39,456 nucleotides of DNA from Spirogloea muscicola (Eukaryota > Streptophyta > Zygnematophyceae > Spirogloeales > Spirogloeaceae), in assembly GCA_009602725.1 (NCBI GenBank), contig WELB01000016.1, forward strand, positions 1,085,146-1,124,601. The letters run 5' to 3'. The notes under the pieces were generated by a model that was not told where the DNA came from, ran no database searches, and saw only the letters and a list, made by a program, of their open reading frames with translations. Made by a program: the position numbers and the translations under genes. Positions 12,801 to 22,097 of this stretch are shown in pieces; position 1 is the first letter of the stretch, and every line of letters starts with the position of its first letter.

Positions 12801-12908
12801 CGGGTCGTAGGCCTCCTCGCGCTCTTCGCCGCCGGCGCCGGGCCCGGGGCCGGGGCCCCGCCGCTCCTCGTACTCGTCGTACCCGCCGCCGCGCCGGGCG
12901 TACGCCAT
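9867..12908 (-). CDS. EIF3L: Eukaryotic translation initiation factor 3 subunit L
   Basis: eIF3L is a PCI-domain subunit of the eIF3 complex, which scaffolds 43S pre-initiation complexes in the cytosol. Eight exons keep frame with GT-AG junctions: 12638-12908, 12254-12546, 11659-11996, 11202-11355, 10873-11049, 10559-10707, 10281-10371, 9867-10091, giving 565 residues, close to the family length. Diagnostic blocks in order: 'VIKTFVVYFYRHIREKNV', 'LPNQWLWDMVDEFIYQFQ', 'VLGYFSIVGLLRMHCILGDY', 'REKYADKMTRMQRGDD', 'ELFSYSCPKFITP', 'IRSFLNLYTSIPLAKLASF' and 'FGDYFIRHIAKA'. The N-terminus is Arg/Gly/Glu-rich and variable. The last 50 residues after 'FIRHIAK' are Ser/His-rich and unlike the family, so the true end might use another splice site. 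The gene is divergent from L-galactose dehydrogenase, with LINE debris filling the shared upstream region, and convergent with the Sec39 gene. Confidence 0.95.
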
Positions 12909-13011
12909 GAGGGGCGGCGCAGGGGCAGGGGCGAGGAGGGACGGGGGTTTGCGGTGTGGGGGTTTAGGGGGAACAACAGCTTCTTCCCAGGCGGCGTACA
13001 GAAACTGGCCT

Positions 13012-13091
13012 TCGGGCTGGCCTCTCCGTGCAGGGATAGTTTACCGGCAGCTAGTCTGTCGGATGTGAGGCTCCTCACTCGTAACTACTAA
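13012..13091 (+). pseudogene. LINE ORF C-terminus (5'-truncated copy)
   Basis: The frame reads 'SLPAASLSDVRLLTRNY' followed by a stop. It matches the conserved C-terminus of the LINE family in this window and starts about 100 bp upstream of the eIF3L start codon. The copy is truncated to fewer than 30 codons. Its 3' UTR opens with 'gtggtccatcctccccc', as does the copy at 36243, which marks one 3' UTR subtype. Confidence 0.7.
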
Positions 13092-13130
13092 GTGGTCCAT
13101 CCTCCCCCGTTCTGCGATAGCCTCTTCAGG

Positions 13131-13234
13131 CCCCGCAGTCGCTGCTTAGCTCGTAGTTTGGCCCCTTCGAACCTTGTCAATTCTTTTCGGGCTGGCTTCT
13201 CACAGCCCTTGCCCCCATTGGGAGAGCCACTTCT
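13131..13234 (+). repeat. LINE 3' UTR unit, direct repeat copy 1
   Basis: A 104-bp unit runs from 'ccccgcag' to 'gccacttct' and contains the hairpin core gggctggcttctcacagccc. It recurs 246 bp downstream with only about two differences, in the same orientation. Confidence 0.85.
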
Positions 13235-13376
13235 TCTTCCTCTCCGTGCAGAAACTGGTGAGGGTGAGACCTTAGTAGCCACGAGTGGACCCCCTGGTTC
13301 TACGTGCTGACTCGCGGTTACTCAGCGGGTCTGCTTAGCGGCTGAGCACCATTCTGTGGCCTTCGTGGCCTGCGGA

Positions 13377-13480
13377 CCCCGCAGCCGCTGCTTAGCTCGT
13401 AGTCTGGCCCCTTCGAACCTTGTCAATTCTTTTCGGGCTGGCTTCTCACAGCCCTTGCCCCCATTGGGAGAGCCACTTCT
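13377..13480 (+). repeat. LINE 3' UTR unit, direct repeat copy 2
   Basis: This is the second copy of the 104-bp unit at 13131-13234. Between them lies 'ctgactcgcggttactcagcg', a trace of another LINE ORF end. The pair shows that one 3' end landed next to an older one. Confidence 0.85.
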
Positions 13481-13482
13481 GC

Positions 13483-13600
13483 GGATATTGTCCGTTCTTT
13501 CCTGGGCTGGCTTTGCCAGCCCGTCTTCTTCTATGAGAAGGGCTCGCCCATTGAGGAAAAAGCTGGAAAAGCTGGAAAAAGCCAGCCCAGAAAAGAATGA
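13483..13600. repeat. Tail-to-tail pair of LINE 3' hairpin units
   Basis: A plus-oriented unit (ggatattgtcc, then the hairpin at 13504-13522) is followed within about 40 bp by an inverted unit ('gggctcgcccattgagg', 'aaaagccagcccagaaaag'). The result is a near-palindrome of two opposed 3' ends. Confidence 0.7.
13504..13522 (+). other. Perfect 3' UTR hairpin (8-bp stem, TTT loop)
   Basis: GGGCTGGC-TTT-GCCAGCCC. The same 19-mer recurs at 14292-14310, with variants at 24774-24792 and 25550-25568. Confidence 0.8.
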
Positions 13601-13651
13601 ACAAAGGACGAGAAGGGGCCAGGGGAAGTACGAAGAAAAACAAGCACAGAA

Positions 13652-13827
13652 AAGGTGTACCGCATGCGCTTGGCCGTCTCGCTGCAGAGGTCTATGGCCC
13701 GCGCGCTGCACCTGCGTGCAGGCAGAGCCCTCGCTAAAATTTCGCTGCTGCCTCTGGCTCTGGCCAGGGGACCCGCTTCCAGGAACCCAGTCTCTCTGAC
13801 CTGAGGCTGCTTAGCAGGGGTTACTGA
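13652..13827 (+). pseudogene. LINE ORF C-terminus with internal duplication
   Basis: The sequence encodes 'YRMRLAVSLQRSMARALHLR', then, after a small frame-breaking insertion near 13735, 'FQEPSLSDLRLLSRGY' and a stop. The tail resembles the copy ending at 33236 (FQEPSFSDLRLLSRGY), so these two belong to one subfamily. The frame break makes it a dead copy. Confidence 0.75.
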
Positions 13828-13897
13828 GTGCTTCGTAGCTGCTTCGTTTCTATGGGCCGCTTTCTGCTGAGCGGGTCCCTTTTTCCGCCGCCGCCGC

Positions 13898-14086
13898 TTC
13901 AACGCCGCCGGTTCGCTCGCACAAGTCTTCCGCATGCGCCTGGCCGTATCGCTTCAACGCTCCCTTGCCCACGCCGTCCACACGCGAGCAGGCCGTGCTA
14001 TGGCCGCCGCCTCTGGGTCTCGGCGCAGTGCCTCTTTCCCTGCAGCGAGCTACTCAGACCTGATGTTGCTCACTCGTGGGTACTGA
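13898..14086 (+). pseudogene. LINE ORF C-terminus, 63-codon copy
   Basis: An intact frame runs from 'FNAAGSLAQVFRMRLAVSLQ' to 'SYSDLMLLTRGY' plus stop. It has the same length as the copy at 24487-24675 and differs in only a few residues (for example F for C after AQV), suggesting recent dispersal. It is 5'-truncated, as reverse transcription of LINEs often leaves. Confidence 0.85.
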
Positions 14087-14253
14087 ATTTCCCTCTGCAT
14101 CGTCTCTGTGTTCTGCAGTGTTTTGTAGTGTAGTCCCTTTGTGCCTCTTTCCCTGCAGCGAGCTACTCAGACCTGATGTTTGCTCACTCGTGGGTACTGA
14201 GCTTTCCTCTGCATCGTTTCTGTGTTCTGCAGTGTTTTGTAGTTTCTCCGGCT
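14028..14253 (+). repeat. Tandem duplication, period 113 bp
   Basis: Two units begin with 'gtgcctctttccctgcagcg' at 14028 and 14141. Each holds the last 20 or so codons of the LINE ORF and the first part of its 3' UTR ('ctgcatcg...tgttctgcagtgttttgtag'). The second unit has one inserted T, so the ORF end is out of frame there. Confidence 0.85.
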
Positions 14254-14267
14254 CCTCTTTCTTTGGC

Positions 14268-14465
14268 TTTGGACATTGTCCATTCTTTTTTGGGCTGGCT
14301 TTGCCAGCCCTTCTTCTCTATGGGCGCGCACTTCTTCTTTTTCCCCCTTTGGGAGAGCCAGTTCCCATGGCAACATGTGGTGTGCATCTGTCGATGTGCT
14401 AGCCTGTGTCCTTGGCCACTCGGGCCCTCCATCACTCAATATACACTTCATCCTTCCTGAACAGG
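14268..14465 (+). repeat. LINE 3' UTR with two hairpins, upstream of L-galactose dehydrogenase
   Basis: In order: ggacattgtcc (small hairpin), an 'attctttttt' spacer, the perfect hairpin at 14292-14310 (8-bp stem GGGCTGGC/GCCAGCCC, TTT loop), 'cttctctatgggcg', and the 'ggccactcgggccctcc' box that also precedes the Sec39 gene. It ends about 70 bp before the L-galactose dehydrogenase start codon. Confidence 0.8.
14292..14310 (+). other. Perfect 3' UTR hairpin (8-bp stem, TTT loop)
   Basis: Identical to the hairpin at 13504-13522, and placed 13 bases after a ggacattgtcc mini-hairpin, as in the other LINE 3' ends. Confidence 0.8.
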
Positions 14466-14534
14466 GCGCTGGCTTGATGTGGCGTCGCTTTGACGTCCTG
14501 CGCACATCGCCCTCGTTCGTTCTTCGTTCCTGCC

Positions 14535-16329
14535 ATGGCCACCGCAGCGTGCACGAGCGAGGCCGCCGGCCTGCCGCGCCGCGCGCTGGGCGCCACCGGC
14601 CTCACCGTCTCGGCGCTCGGCTTCGGCGCCTCCCCGCTCGGCAACGTGTTTGGCGACGTGCGCGAGGCCGACGCCCGCGCTGCCGTCGCCGAGGCTCTAC
14701 GCCTCGGCATCAACTTCTTCGACGTCTCCCCGTGCGCGCACTCCCTCGCACTCCCCGCCCCACTCCCGCGCTGCCGCCAAGCCTCCGTCCCTGACCCGCG
14801 CCGCCCCCTCCCGCCGGCCAGGGCAGCTTCTACGGCGCGACGCTTGCCGAGACGGTGCTGGGCAGGTGCCTGCAGGGCGTCCCCCGCGATGCCTTTGTGC
14901 TGTCCACCAAGGTCGGGCGGTACGGCCAGGACGAGTTCGACTTCAGCGCCGAGCGCGTGCGCGCCAGCGTGCACGAGAGCCTGCAGCGGCTGCAGCTGGA
15001 CTTCATCGACATCATCCAGTGCCACGACATCGAGTTTGTGCCCCTCGATGTGGTGAGAGGTGCTTGTGGGGCTAAGGGCCTCCTGCTTGCTGCAGAAGCG
15101 GGCACCTACCGCTCAATTGCACGTAGGTCAGCCATTGGCAACAGGAGCCCCATACTTCGGCCTAATCTTCTGGTGCCTTGCTGGAAGGAGTGAACTGGGT
15201 CAAGCAACGAAGATGCCTAAACAGGAACATGCCAGCCATGTGACCCTGCTCAGGGGCGTGTGCTCATCTCCCCAGGTTGTTACGGAGGCGCTACCGGCCT
15301 TGAAGCAGCTCAAGGACGAGGGCAGAGTGCGCGCCATTGGCATCACAGGCTTGCCCCTCAAGGTTTTCCGGCAGGTGCTTGACAGCGTGGAGCCTGGGAC
15401 CGTGGACGTCGTCCTCTCCTACTGCCACAACAGCCTCAACGACACTGCTCTTCTGGACATGCTGCCCTTTCTCCAGGAGAAGGGCGTCGGCGTCATCAGC
15501 GCCTCCCCTCTCTCCATGGGCCTACTAACGGAGCAGGGGCCTCCACCCTGGCACCCTGCACCTGCTCATGTGAAAGTGAGCTTGGTTTCCTGGCGCAGCA
15601 CCTCGACCAACAGATGGCAACCATGGACCTTGCAGGCCGTGCATTGACCGACGTGTCTTCAAAGGATGGAGACTACTGTGTTGACCTCTTCCTGTATGGG
15701 CTGACGGTGATTGCTCAGGAGGCTTGTGCAGCAGCTGCCTCCCTCTGCAAGGCCAGGAAGCAGAACATCGCCAAGGTCGCACTGCAATTTGCCCTTCAGG
15801 ACCCCAGGGTGGCTTCTACACTAGTGGGCATGAGCTCCATCGAGCAGGTAGTTGAACATGTCTGCGGCTCCAATCATATGGCAATGTGGACACAGTCACG
15901 ATGGCAGGTTGCAAACCTTGGCCAGAGATCCGGATATCTGCCAGATTTTCCATGTTATCTGTTATACAAGGACCGTGCCAGATTGCATCCATTGCATCAA
16001 GCATCTCTGAAGCTGGGTCTGAGGTAACGGGGTTGAGGTCTCTGTATTTCTGCATTGGTATCGTACAATTTTGGTCAAAGCTCTGGGGTGTAACAAAAAC
16101 ACTAGGGTTCGGAGCCTGTGGTCTGCCATGGCTGAGGGTATAACATGGAGCACGGTGTGCTTGTGCATTGTTCTGCTTGTGACGACAGGTGAGAGAGAAT
16201 GTGGAAGCTGCAGCAGAGTACTTCCAAAGGAGGTCAGACACAACCATGATAAAAGAGCTTGAGGACATACTGAAGCCTGTTAAGAATGTCAGCTGGTTCA
16301 GTGGCTTGGAGCAGAATAACCAAGGGTAG
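14535..16329 (+). CDS. L-galactose dehydrogenase
   Basis: The enzyme oxidises L-galactose to L-galactono-1,4-lactone with NAD+, the penultimate step of ascorbate synthesis in the plant/algal Smirnoff-Wheeler pathway. Five exons keep frame: 14535-14731, 14827-15052, 15276-15575, 15719-15847, 16189-16329, giving 330 residues (the plant enzyme is about 320). Aldo-keto reductase features: 'GFGASPLGNVFG' near the N-terminus, and the catalytic tetrad Asp63 and Tyr68 ('FFDVSPFYG'), Lys94 ('STKVGRYG') and His132 ('QCHDIEF'). 'IGITGLPL', 'VLSYCHNSLND' and 'ISASPLSMGLLTEQGPP' are signatures of the L-GalDH subgroup. It ends 'ILKPVKNVSWFSGLEQN', like the plant protein. No transit peptide is evident, so it is probably cytosolic. 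A TGACGTC element (bZIP-type core) lies at 14491-14497, 38 bp before the ATG. Its neighbour on the left is divergent eIF3L; the gene converges on BolA4. Confidence 0.95.
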
Positions 16330-16837
16330 CAATCCAGATTATTCTGCTATATTTGCCATTTACAGCGCTATGCTTGGCATGGCGAGGGACTGGTATTTCA
16401 CTTTGACCACATTGGGCCAGATATGGGATAGTGGGCTTCGAGGCCTGCATGCCAGTCCTGATCAAGGTGATGCTGAAGCCGATGGCCAAAAGCGTCAATG
16501 TAGATACTCGTCCCTTTGAAGAATGTTTAACAGAGTTGACCTGAAAGCCCTGCATCACCACTCTAATGTGGCTACTACTGGAAGGGGCTGCACACTCGGT
16601 CAGGCTGGATGTAGGAGTGATGATCAATTGTGATGAATTTTTTGGCCGAGGAAGAAGGGCTCTGCGAGAGACCTTGACTGCACATTGTCACTTGCATTAG
16701 CCAAGAAGCGAAACTGGCACGTATGCACACAGACTACATTGCTCCTCTCTTTTAGTGCAAGTCGCAGAGTTGCACTTGGAGGTATATAGGTGCCTTAGTG
16801 ACGAGCATTACTCCGAGCTTATGGGCCTTCTGTATAT
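16330..16837. other. Convergent 3' intergenic region, no gene seen
   Basis: This 508-bp gap separates the L-galactose dehydrogenase stop (+) from the BolA4 stop (-). Only short ORFs without recognisable motifs are present; it is probably 3' UTR of both. Confidence 0.6.
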
Positions 16838-17598
16838 TCAAGACGATGTTCCCTCGACCTCAGCAGGGGTCCTTGTAGTCATGGAGTCCACAGCATGAAC
16901 AGTGCTCTGCAGCTCCTCCCAGATGGCCTTGTACACCATCCGCTGCCGATTCATGGAGCTGAGGCCCTCAAAGGCGGGAGATACGACATAAATGCTGCCA
17001 TGAGCAGCTTCAAAACCAGTCAGTCACTGTCATTGTCCTCCTACACAGGTATAAATTTGGCTGAAAGTATGCCCCTGCCATCGAAGATGCAAGCCCCGGC
17101 CACACATCCTGCTCAGGCGCGCTGCTGGCAGGCAGATGGAGCACACCCCCTGGCTTCGATGAAGCTCCGTGCGGAGCGCGCAGGCGTCGTGCTGCGAGGG
17201 AGAAGGCTGAGTGGGCAACCTGACGTGGCGGCCATCGCCGTACGCGTCCTTCACGAGAACCTCCTGCGCCTCCAGTGCCTCCTTGATCTGGTCGAGCGTC
17301 ACGGAGACCAAGCCCGTCAGGTTAGCGAGCTTCCCGCACGCACGCCGAGGCGAGGTTGGCCAGCTCCCGCGCGTGGCAGAGGGGGTGGCGCCAGGAAGGC
17401 GCGGAAGGCTCTCTTGGCAGAGCACTCGAGGACATGGCGCGTGCGAGAGCCGGGAGCCGGGCAGGGGATGGAGCTGGGCGCCGAGCAAGACGGCGGATGG
17501 GCAGTGCGTGGCAGAGGGGGGAGGACCTTGGCCTGCATGGCGGCCATCTGGGGGGAGTCGATGGAGCCCGGGCCGGAGACCTGGAGGGAGGCGCGCAT
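16838..17598 (-). CDS. BolA4-like organellar BolA protein
   Basis: BolA proteins bind monothiol glutaredoxins through a shared [2Fe-2S] cluster and act in iron-sulfur cluster handling; plant BolA4 is found in plastids and mitochondria. Exons keep frame: up to 17598-17527, 17287-17220, 16994-16838. From the Met at 17598 this gives 98 residues. Exon 1 carries '[16 protein letters not shown]', the motif that opens mature plant BolA4. Then come '[19 protein letters not shown]', the helix-turn '[18 protein letters not shown]' and '[11 protein letters not shown]', with the C-terminal His of VHA as the likely cluster ligand. The frame stays open upstream of 17598 with an Arg/Ser/Pro/Ala-rich stretch ('RPPRPSRAARLSARPAPRR') typical of an organellar transit peptide, but it runs into an adapter sequence at 17715, so the true start is probably missing. 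It is divergent from NOG2, about 240 bp apart. Confidence 0.88.
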
Positions 17599-17691
17599 GG
17601 GGGGCGCGCCGGAGAGGTGGCGCCGGGGCGCAGGGCGCGCGGAGAGGCGGGCAGCCCGCGACGGCCGCGGCGGCCGCGACGCGGCGGCCAG

Positions 17692-17715
17692 AGATCGGAA
17701 GAGCACACGTCTGAA
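17692..17715 (+). other. Illumina TruSeq adapter sequence left in the assembly
   Basis: The 24 bases here begin AGATCGGAAGAGCACACGT and match the start of the standard TruSeq read-1 adapter without a mismatch. Translated, they give the well-known contamination peptides 'RSEEHTSE', 'DRKSTRL' and 'IGRAHV' on plus and 'FQTCALPIS' and 'LFRRVLFRS' on minus. The junction falls in the region shared by the BolA4 and NOG2 starts, so the sequence on either side may not be contiguous in the genome. Confidence 0.95.
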
Positions 17716-17836
17716 AAGGGAGTAGGGTTGTGTGGCCCCGCCCTGGAGGCGCCGTGGGTTCGGGGTGAGCGCGGCTGGCCTGGCCTCGGTCTCGGGACTC
17801 GGGCTGGGCCTCCCCGCCGCCGCCGCCGCCGCCGCC

Positions 17837-20800
17837 ATGGCCAAGAAGAAGCCCGCCGCCTCCGGCGCCTCCGCGGGCAAGCCCCGCCACTCCCTCGACG
17901 AGCGCAGGTACGCCGCGCTCCCGCGACGAGGCCCGCCGCCACCGTTGGCCTGGCCCCGGCCTCCACTGCGCCGTGGCCACGCTTCTCTGGCCGCGGCCAG
18001 GCCGTGGCCAGTCCCCCCCTTCTCCTCCCCCCCTGGCCTTACACGCTTCCTGGCGCCGCCCCCTCCCCTGCCTCGCCAGGCGCGATGGCAAGGCTGGCGG
18101 CTCCGGGGGCCAGCGCTCGGCCGCGGCCGTGCGGCGCCTGCAGATGTACGGCTCGCGGCCCGTGCGCAACGCCAAGGGCAAGATCCTGCACCACGAGCTG
18201 CAGTCCAAGGAGCTCCCCTCCACGCGCATCCAACCCGACCGCCGCTGGTTCGGTGCGTCCTCCTGCCGGCCTCGCCTGCCAGCCTCTGCACGGAGTGAAG
18301 GGTGTGGCCGGGCCCTGTATGTGCTGCCCTGACCCTGCTCCTGCTGTCGCAGGCAACACGCGTGTGGTCGGGCAGAAGGAGCTCGAGCGCTTCCGCGAGG
18401 AGATGCGCACCAAGGCGGGGGACGCCTACACAGTCGTCCTCAAGGACAAGAAGCTCCCTCTGGCCCTCCTCAACGACCGCCACAAGGTGTGCACCACGTG
18501 CTTCGTGGAGCTCTTGCTGGCAGAGCCGGCCTTCCTCTGCAGAAGGCAAGAGCGCAGAGCAGCCCTGACAGCAGGGGTACTTGTGTGCAGCAAGCGCGCG
18601 TACACGTGCTGGACACGGAGAAGTTTGAGGATGTGTTTGGCCCCAAAGCCAGACGCAAGCGCCCCAAGCTCGTGACTGACGACTATCAAGCCCTGCTGGA
18701 CCAGGCTGCTGCAGTGCAAGGTGCGCTCTGCCACTGTAGGTGATGATAGAGGTGGTCGTTCACGCGTGCTAGTAGGTAGACCTGCTGCTCTCTGCAAGAG
18801 ACAATAGTCGTGCTTGTCGCGATCTTAGCTTGCTCAACGAGGAATGCTCTTAGGATTGTAACAGCGAATGGGTATTGTAAGTCCACCCTCTTTGACGCGC
18901 TGGTCTGTGGGCATTGTGCGCGAGTGTGCAGGGTCATTTACTGATAAAGTAGACAATCAGACGGATGCGGAGGTGGCGGCCGCAGGTGACAGGCAGGAAG
19001 GCATTCGGCCGTCGGCCAGGCACACCATGTATGAGAAAGGGCAGAGCCGCCGCATCTGGGGGGAGCTCTACAAGGTTGTTGACTCGTCCGACGTGGTCGT
19101 GGAGGCAAGTGCAGCCTGCCAAGACCGCATCTGTTTTAGTGGGCGGATTGACTCCAGTGACTGTGTCTTGCTGAGAGCTCGTTGAAAGGAGTAACAGCTG
19201 CCACCTACTGTTGCTGTGCATGATCTTCCAGAAGATATTCCAGAACTTGCAACTTTGCTTGTCAAGTGTGAGAGCTGGAGCTTGTGAGAGGAGACGTCCT
19301 AGCCTTACATGCCAATCTGGGCTGCGCAGGTGTTGGATGCAAGGGACCCAGAGGGTACGCGCTGCAAGCATTTGGAGAAGCACATCAAGAAGAACTGCAA
19401 GCACAAGCACCTACTGCTTCTGCTCAACAAAGTGCACTCCACAACCTGTCTCAGCAGGCACTTGAGGCATTGTAACCTGCCTATACAGTCACTCGCCATC
19501 TTTGGATGGCGACGACCTTGTCTTGTGATGAGTGTAGAAGTCACTGGCAGAAGATATATTGCCAGTGGGCATCCTTATGTAACAAAGCTCGTGCAATGAT
19601 CCTTTCTCCACGGCTACTTTGAGACGAGTGATATTATAAGAAAGAGATACTGGAGGAACGACGAGTGCCTGACTCCTGGTTGTGCGCTCTTTGATGCAGT
19701 GTGACCTTGTACCATCGTGGGTCACCAAGGGCTGGTTGCACGCGCTGTCCCGAGAGTATCCAACGTTGGCCTTCCATGCCAGTGTTACAAATTCTTTTGG
19801 CAAGGTGCAATTCCTCATGTCCTTCACAGCATCCTGCTGTTAGCATGCCGTGACATTGTGCCCCGGCTTGCACAGTCTCAGCACTGACAAACTGGACATC
19901 TGATGCCAACTCCACCTTACTCTGTGCTGTTGTGAAGGGTTCTTTGCTTTCATTGCTGCGGCAGCTGGCAAGATTGAAGAGTGACAAGCAGGCAATATCT
20001 GTAGGTTTCGTCGGCTATCCCAACGTTGGCAAGTCTTCCGTCATTAACACGCTTCGGACCAAGAAGGTTGGAGCAACTTCTCACCCATCCGCTTGCTGCT
20101 AACGCTGGTTCATTTGTTGTGAGCTGCTTGACTTTGATGGAAGGCGTCTTTTCCCGAAATAGTGAGCCCCGCAAGCCCCTGCTCTTCTGTGCCTCTTACA
20201 AGGTCTATAATGTGAGACCATTGGCAGGTCTGCAAAGTGGCGCCAATTCCAGGAGAGACCAAGGTCTGGCAATACATCACGCTGATGAAGCGCATCAATC
20301 TCATTGACTGTCCTGGCGTGGTCTACCACAGCAAGGACAATGAGACTGATATTGTCCTCAAGGGTGTGGTGAGTGGGAGCAGAGTTATGCAGATGTCTTC
20401 AACTCTATGTGGTCATTTGATCAGTGATGTTGGCATGAGAGGGGCCATGGGTGGCATTCTGTTCTCTGCGCGTTCTCGGGGGAGGGGTCTACTTCACATA
20501 ATTTGACTCTCTCAGCGCACAGCTTGAGTCAACATCATGAATAATGCTCAGCGGAGCTTTGTGGTTATCTTTTTCTTTGAGGAAGCTTCTTCTTTGTTTA
20601 GCCAGCAAGCGTCATAGGCCCAGCAGCATGTCCTGCTCAACCGATTTCAGTGGACACAAGCTAACCATCTTCGTCAACCTACCTTCACCAGGTCAGAGTG
20701 CAGAACTTGGAGTCACCTGCCGAGCATATCTCAGAGGTACTGAGGAGAGTCAAGAAAGACTACCTTATCAGAGCATATCGTGTCCAGGAATGGTACGTGC

Positions 20801-22097
20801 ATTGGAAGCATGCGTCCCTCTCTTTGCACCTGCGTCGTGCTCCATGTGCATGAGTTACTGGATGCCAATTTTCTTCCTCTCATAGTCTTTGGCTACTGAC
20901 CACAACCATGCATTATCCATGTTGCAGGGAGGATGATGTTGACTTTCTGACGCAATTGGCAAAGCTTCAGGGAAAGCTTTTCAAGGTACTGGTGGGACTC
21001 TTTAGCATTGCATCAAGTGACTTGCCGATGAGCCACAGATCAACGCTGTGGTGGATACTAAGCTTCGGAGAGTTGCATTGAGGTTTTCACAACAGTCAGG
21101 CTTTCTTGAAGCATTCTGATACGTGGTATGATATCGTTGGTCTCTTGATCTTGATTGGGTGTACACTTCATAAGTAAGTATGAAAATTTATCAGAGATTA
21201 CTTGACCATATCTCACGACTGATTTCTTGTCTTGCTGAAAAGGTAGATCCATGTCTGTTCTGCAGATGTTAAACAGATAGGAGAAGTAATTCTGCCGCTG
21301 TTGTGCTTAATGAGATGTGCTGCGCAGAAAGGGGAGGCAGATCTTGCTACAGTGGCCAAGATGGTATTGAACGACTGGCAAAGGGGAAAGATCCCGTTCT
21401 TCACCCCGCCTCCACAGCTCGATGGGAGCGAAAGCCACACAACTTCAACTGCTGGTGCCCAAGCCTCTCCTGGCGTCGCACGCTCTGCTGAGATGGCAAT
21501 TCCTGCCTCAAGTACAAAGATAGAAGAGGACACAGTCTCCCAGCCGGCGGAGGAAATTCCGACTAAGATGGACGCAACGCTGCAGGAGGCCCTTGCCAAA
21601 GCTGTGGCAAGGCAGAAAGGCTCACTTCAGGTAATGATGCACGTACTAGACCAAGTCCTTGTCAAGCTCAAGCATAGGGACAAGAATCTGGCTTGTTATC
21701 AGTCGCCCTTGGTAAATGCCCCACGAAAGACTTGGCTCTCCTTATGGTGCCTGACATTGCTGGTGTCATACAGGGTGCTGTGCAGGAGAACCTGTACGAC
21801 GATGAAGATCAGAGGACCCGGGAGAGTGAGCAAAATGTCCATTCACCTGACAACTCAGAATGCGACTCAGAGGCAGAACCTTCTGATCAAGAGACAGTAG
21901 CTTCTGGGGAGGACGACGACGCTGCTGACGAGACTGCTGGTGCCACTACAGCCCCTCAAGCGCCACTAGGACGAGAGCTCAGAAAAGGAGGAAACGGCAA
22001 ACGAAGACGAGTTTGGGATGAGGAGAGTGATGAGGAGGACATGACATGGGAAGATGTTCTTAGAACCATAGAAGCTGAGGTTGGGCCAACTCTTTGA
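17837..22097 (+). CDS. NOG2: Nucleolar GTP-binding protein 2 (NOG2/Nug2/GNL2)
   Basis: NOG2 is a circularly permuted GTPase that rides on pre-60S ribosomal particles and acts as a checkpoint before nuclear export. Thirteen exons keep frame: 17837-17907, 18080-18252, 18353-18486, 18591-18720, 18932-19104, 19330-19431, 19700-19804, 19938-20066, 20228-20368, 20692-20792, 20928-20985, 21328-21630, 21774-22097, giving 647 residues. The N-terminal NGP1NT block shows '[20 protein letters not shown]'. The permuted order is visible: G4 'LLNKCD' (to residue 263) comes before G1 'GYPNVGKSS' (322-330), G2 T350 in 'PGETK' and G3 'DCPG' (366-369). '[18 protein letters not shown]' follows, and the C-terminal 150 residues are acidic with a basic patch 'GKRRR'. 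Intron 19105-19329 has a GC donor (GAG/GCAAGT). The ATG sits in a GCC-rich context and starts MAKKK, like NOG2 proteins. Confidence 0.96.

Noticed and set aside
13012-14086. Short ORFs ending in LLTRGY as a family of host small peptides
   Set aside because: Longer copies show the same tail attached to the LINE endonuclease-like domain and RT, so they are truncated retrotransposon ends.
16895-18675. Several 200-440-codon ORFs on both strands across 16.9-18.7 kb
   Set aside because: They read through introns of BolA4 and NOG2 and through the adapter sequence (contamination peptides such as RSEEHTSE). They are shadows or artefacts, not genes.
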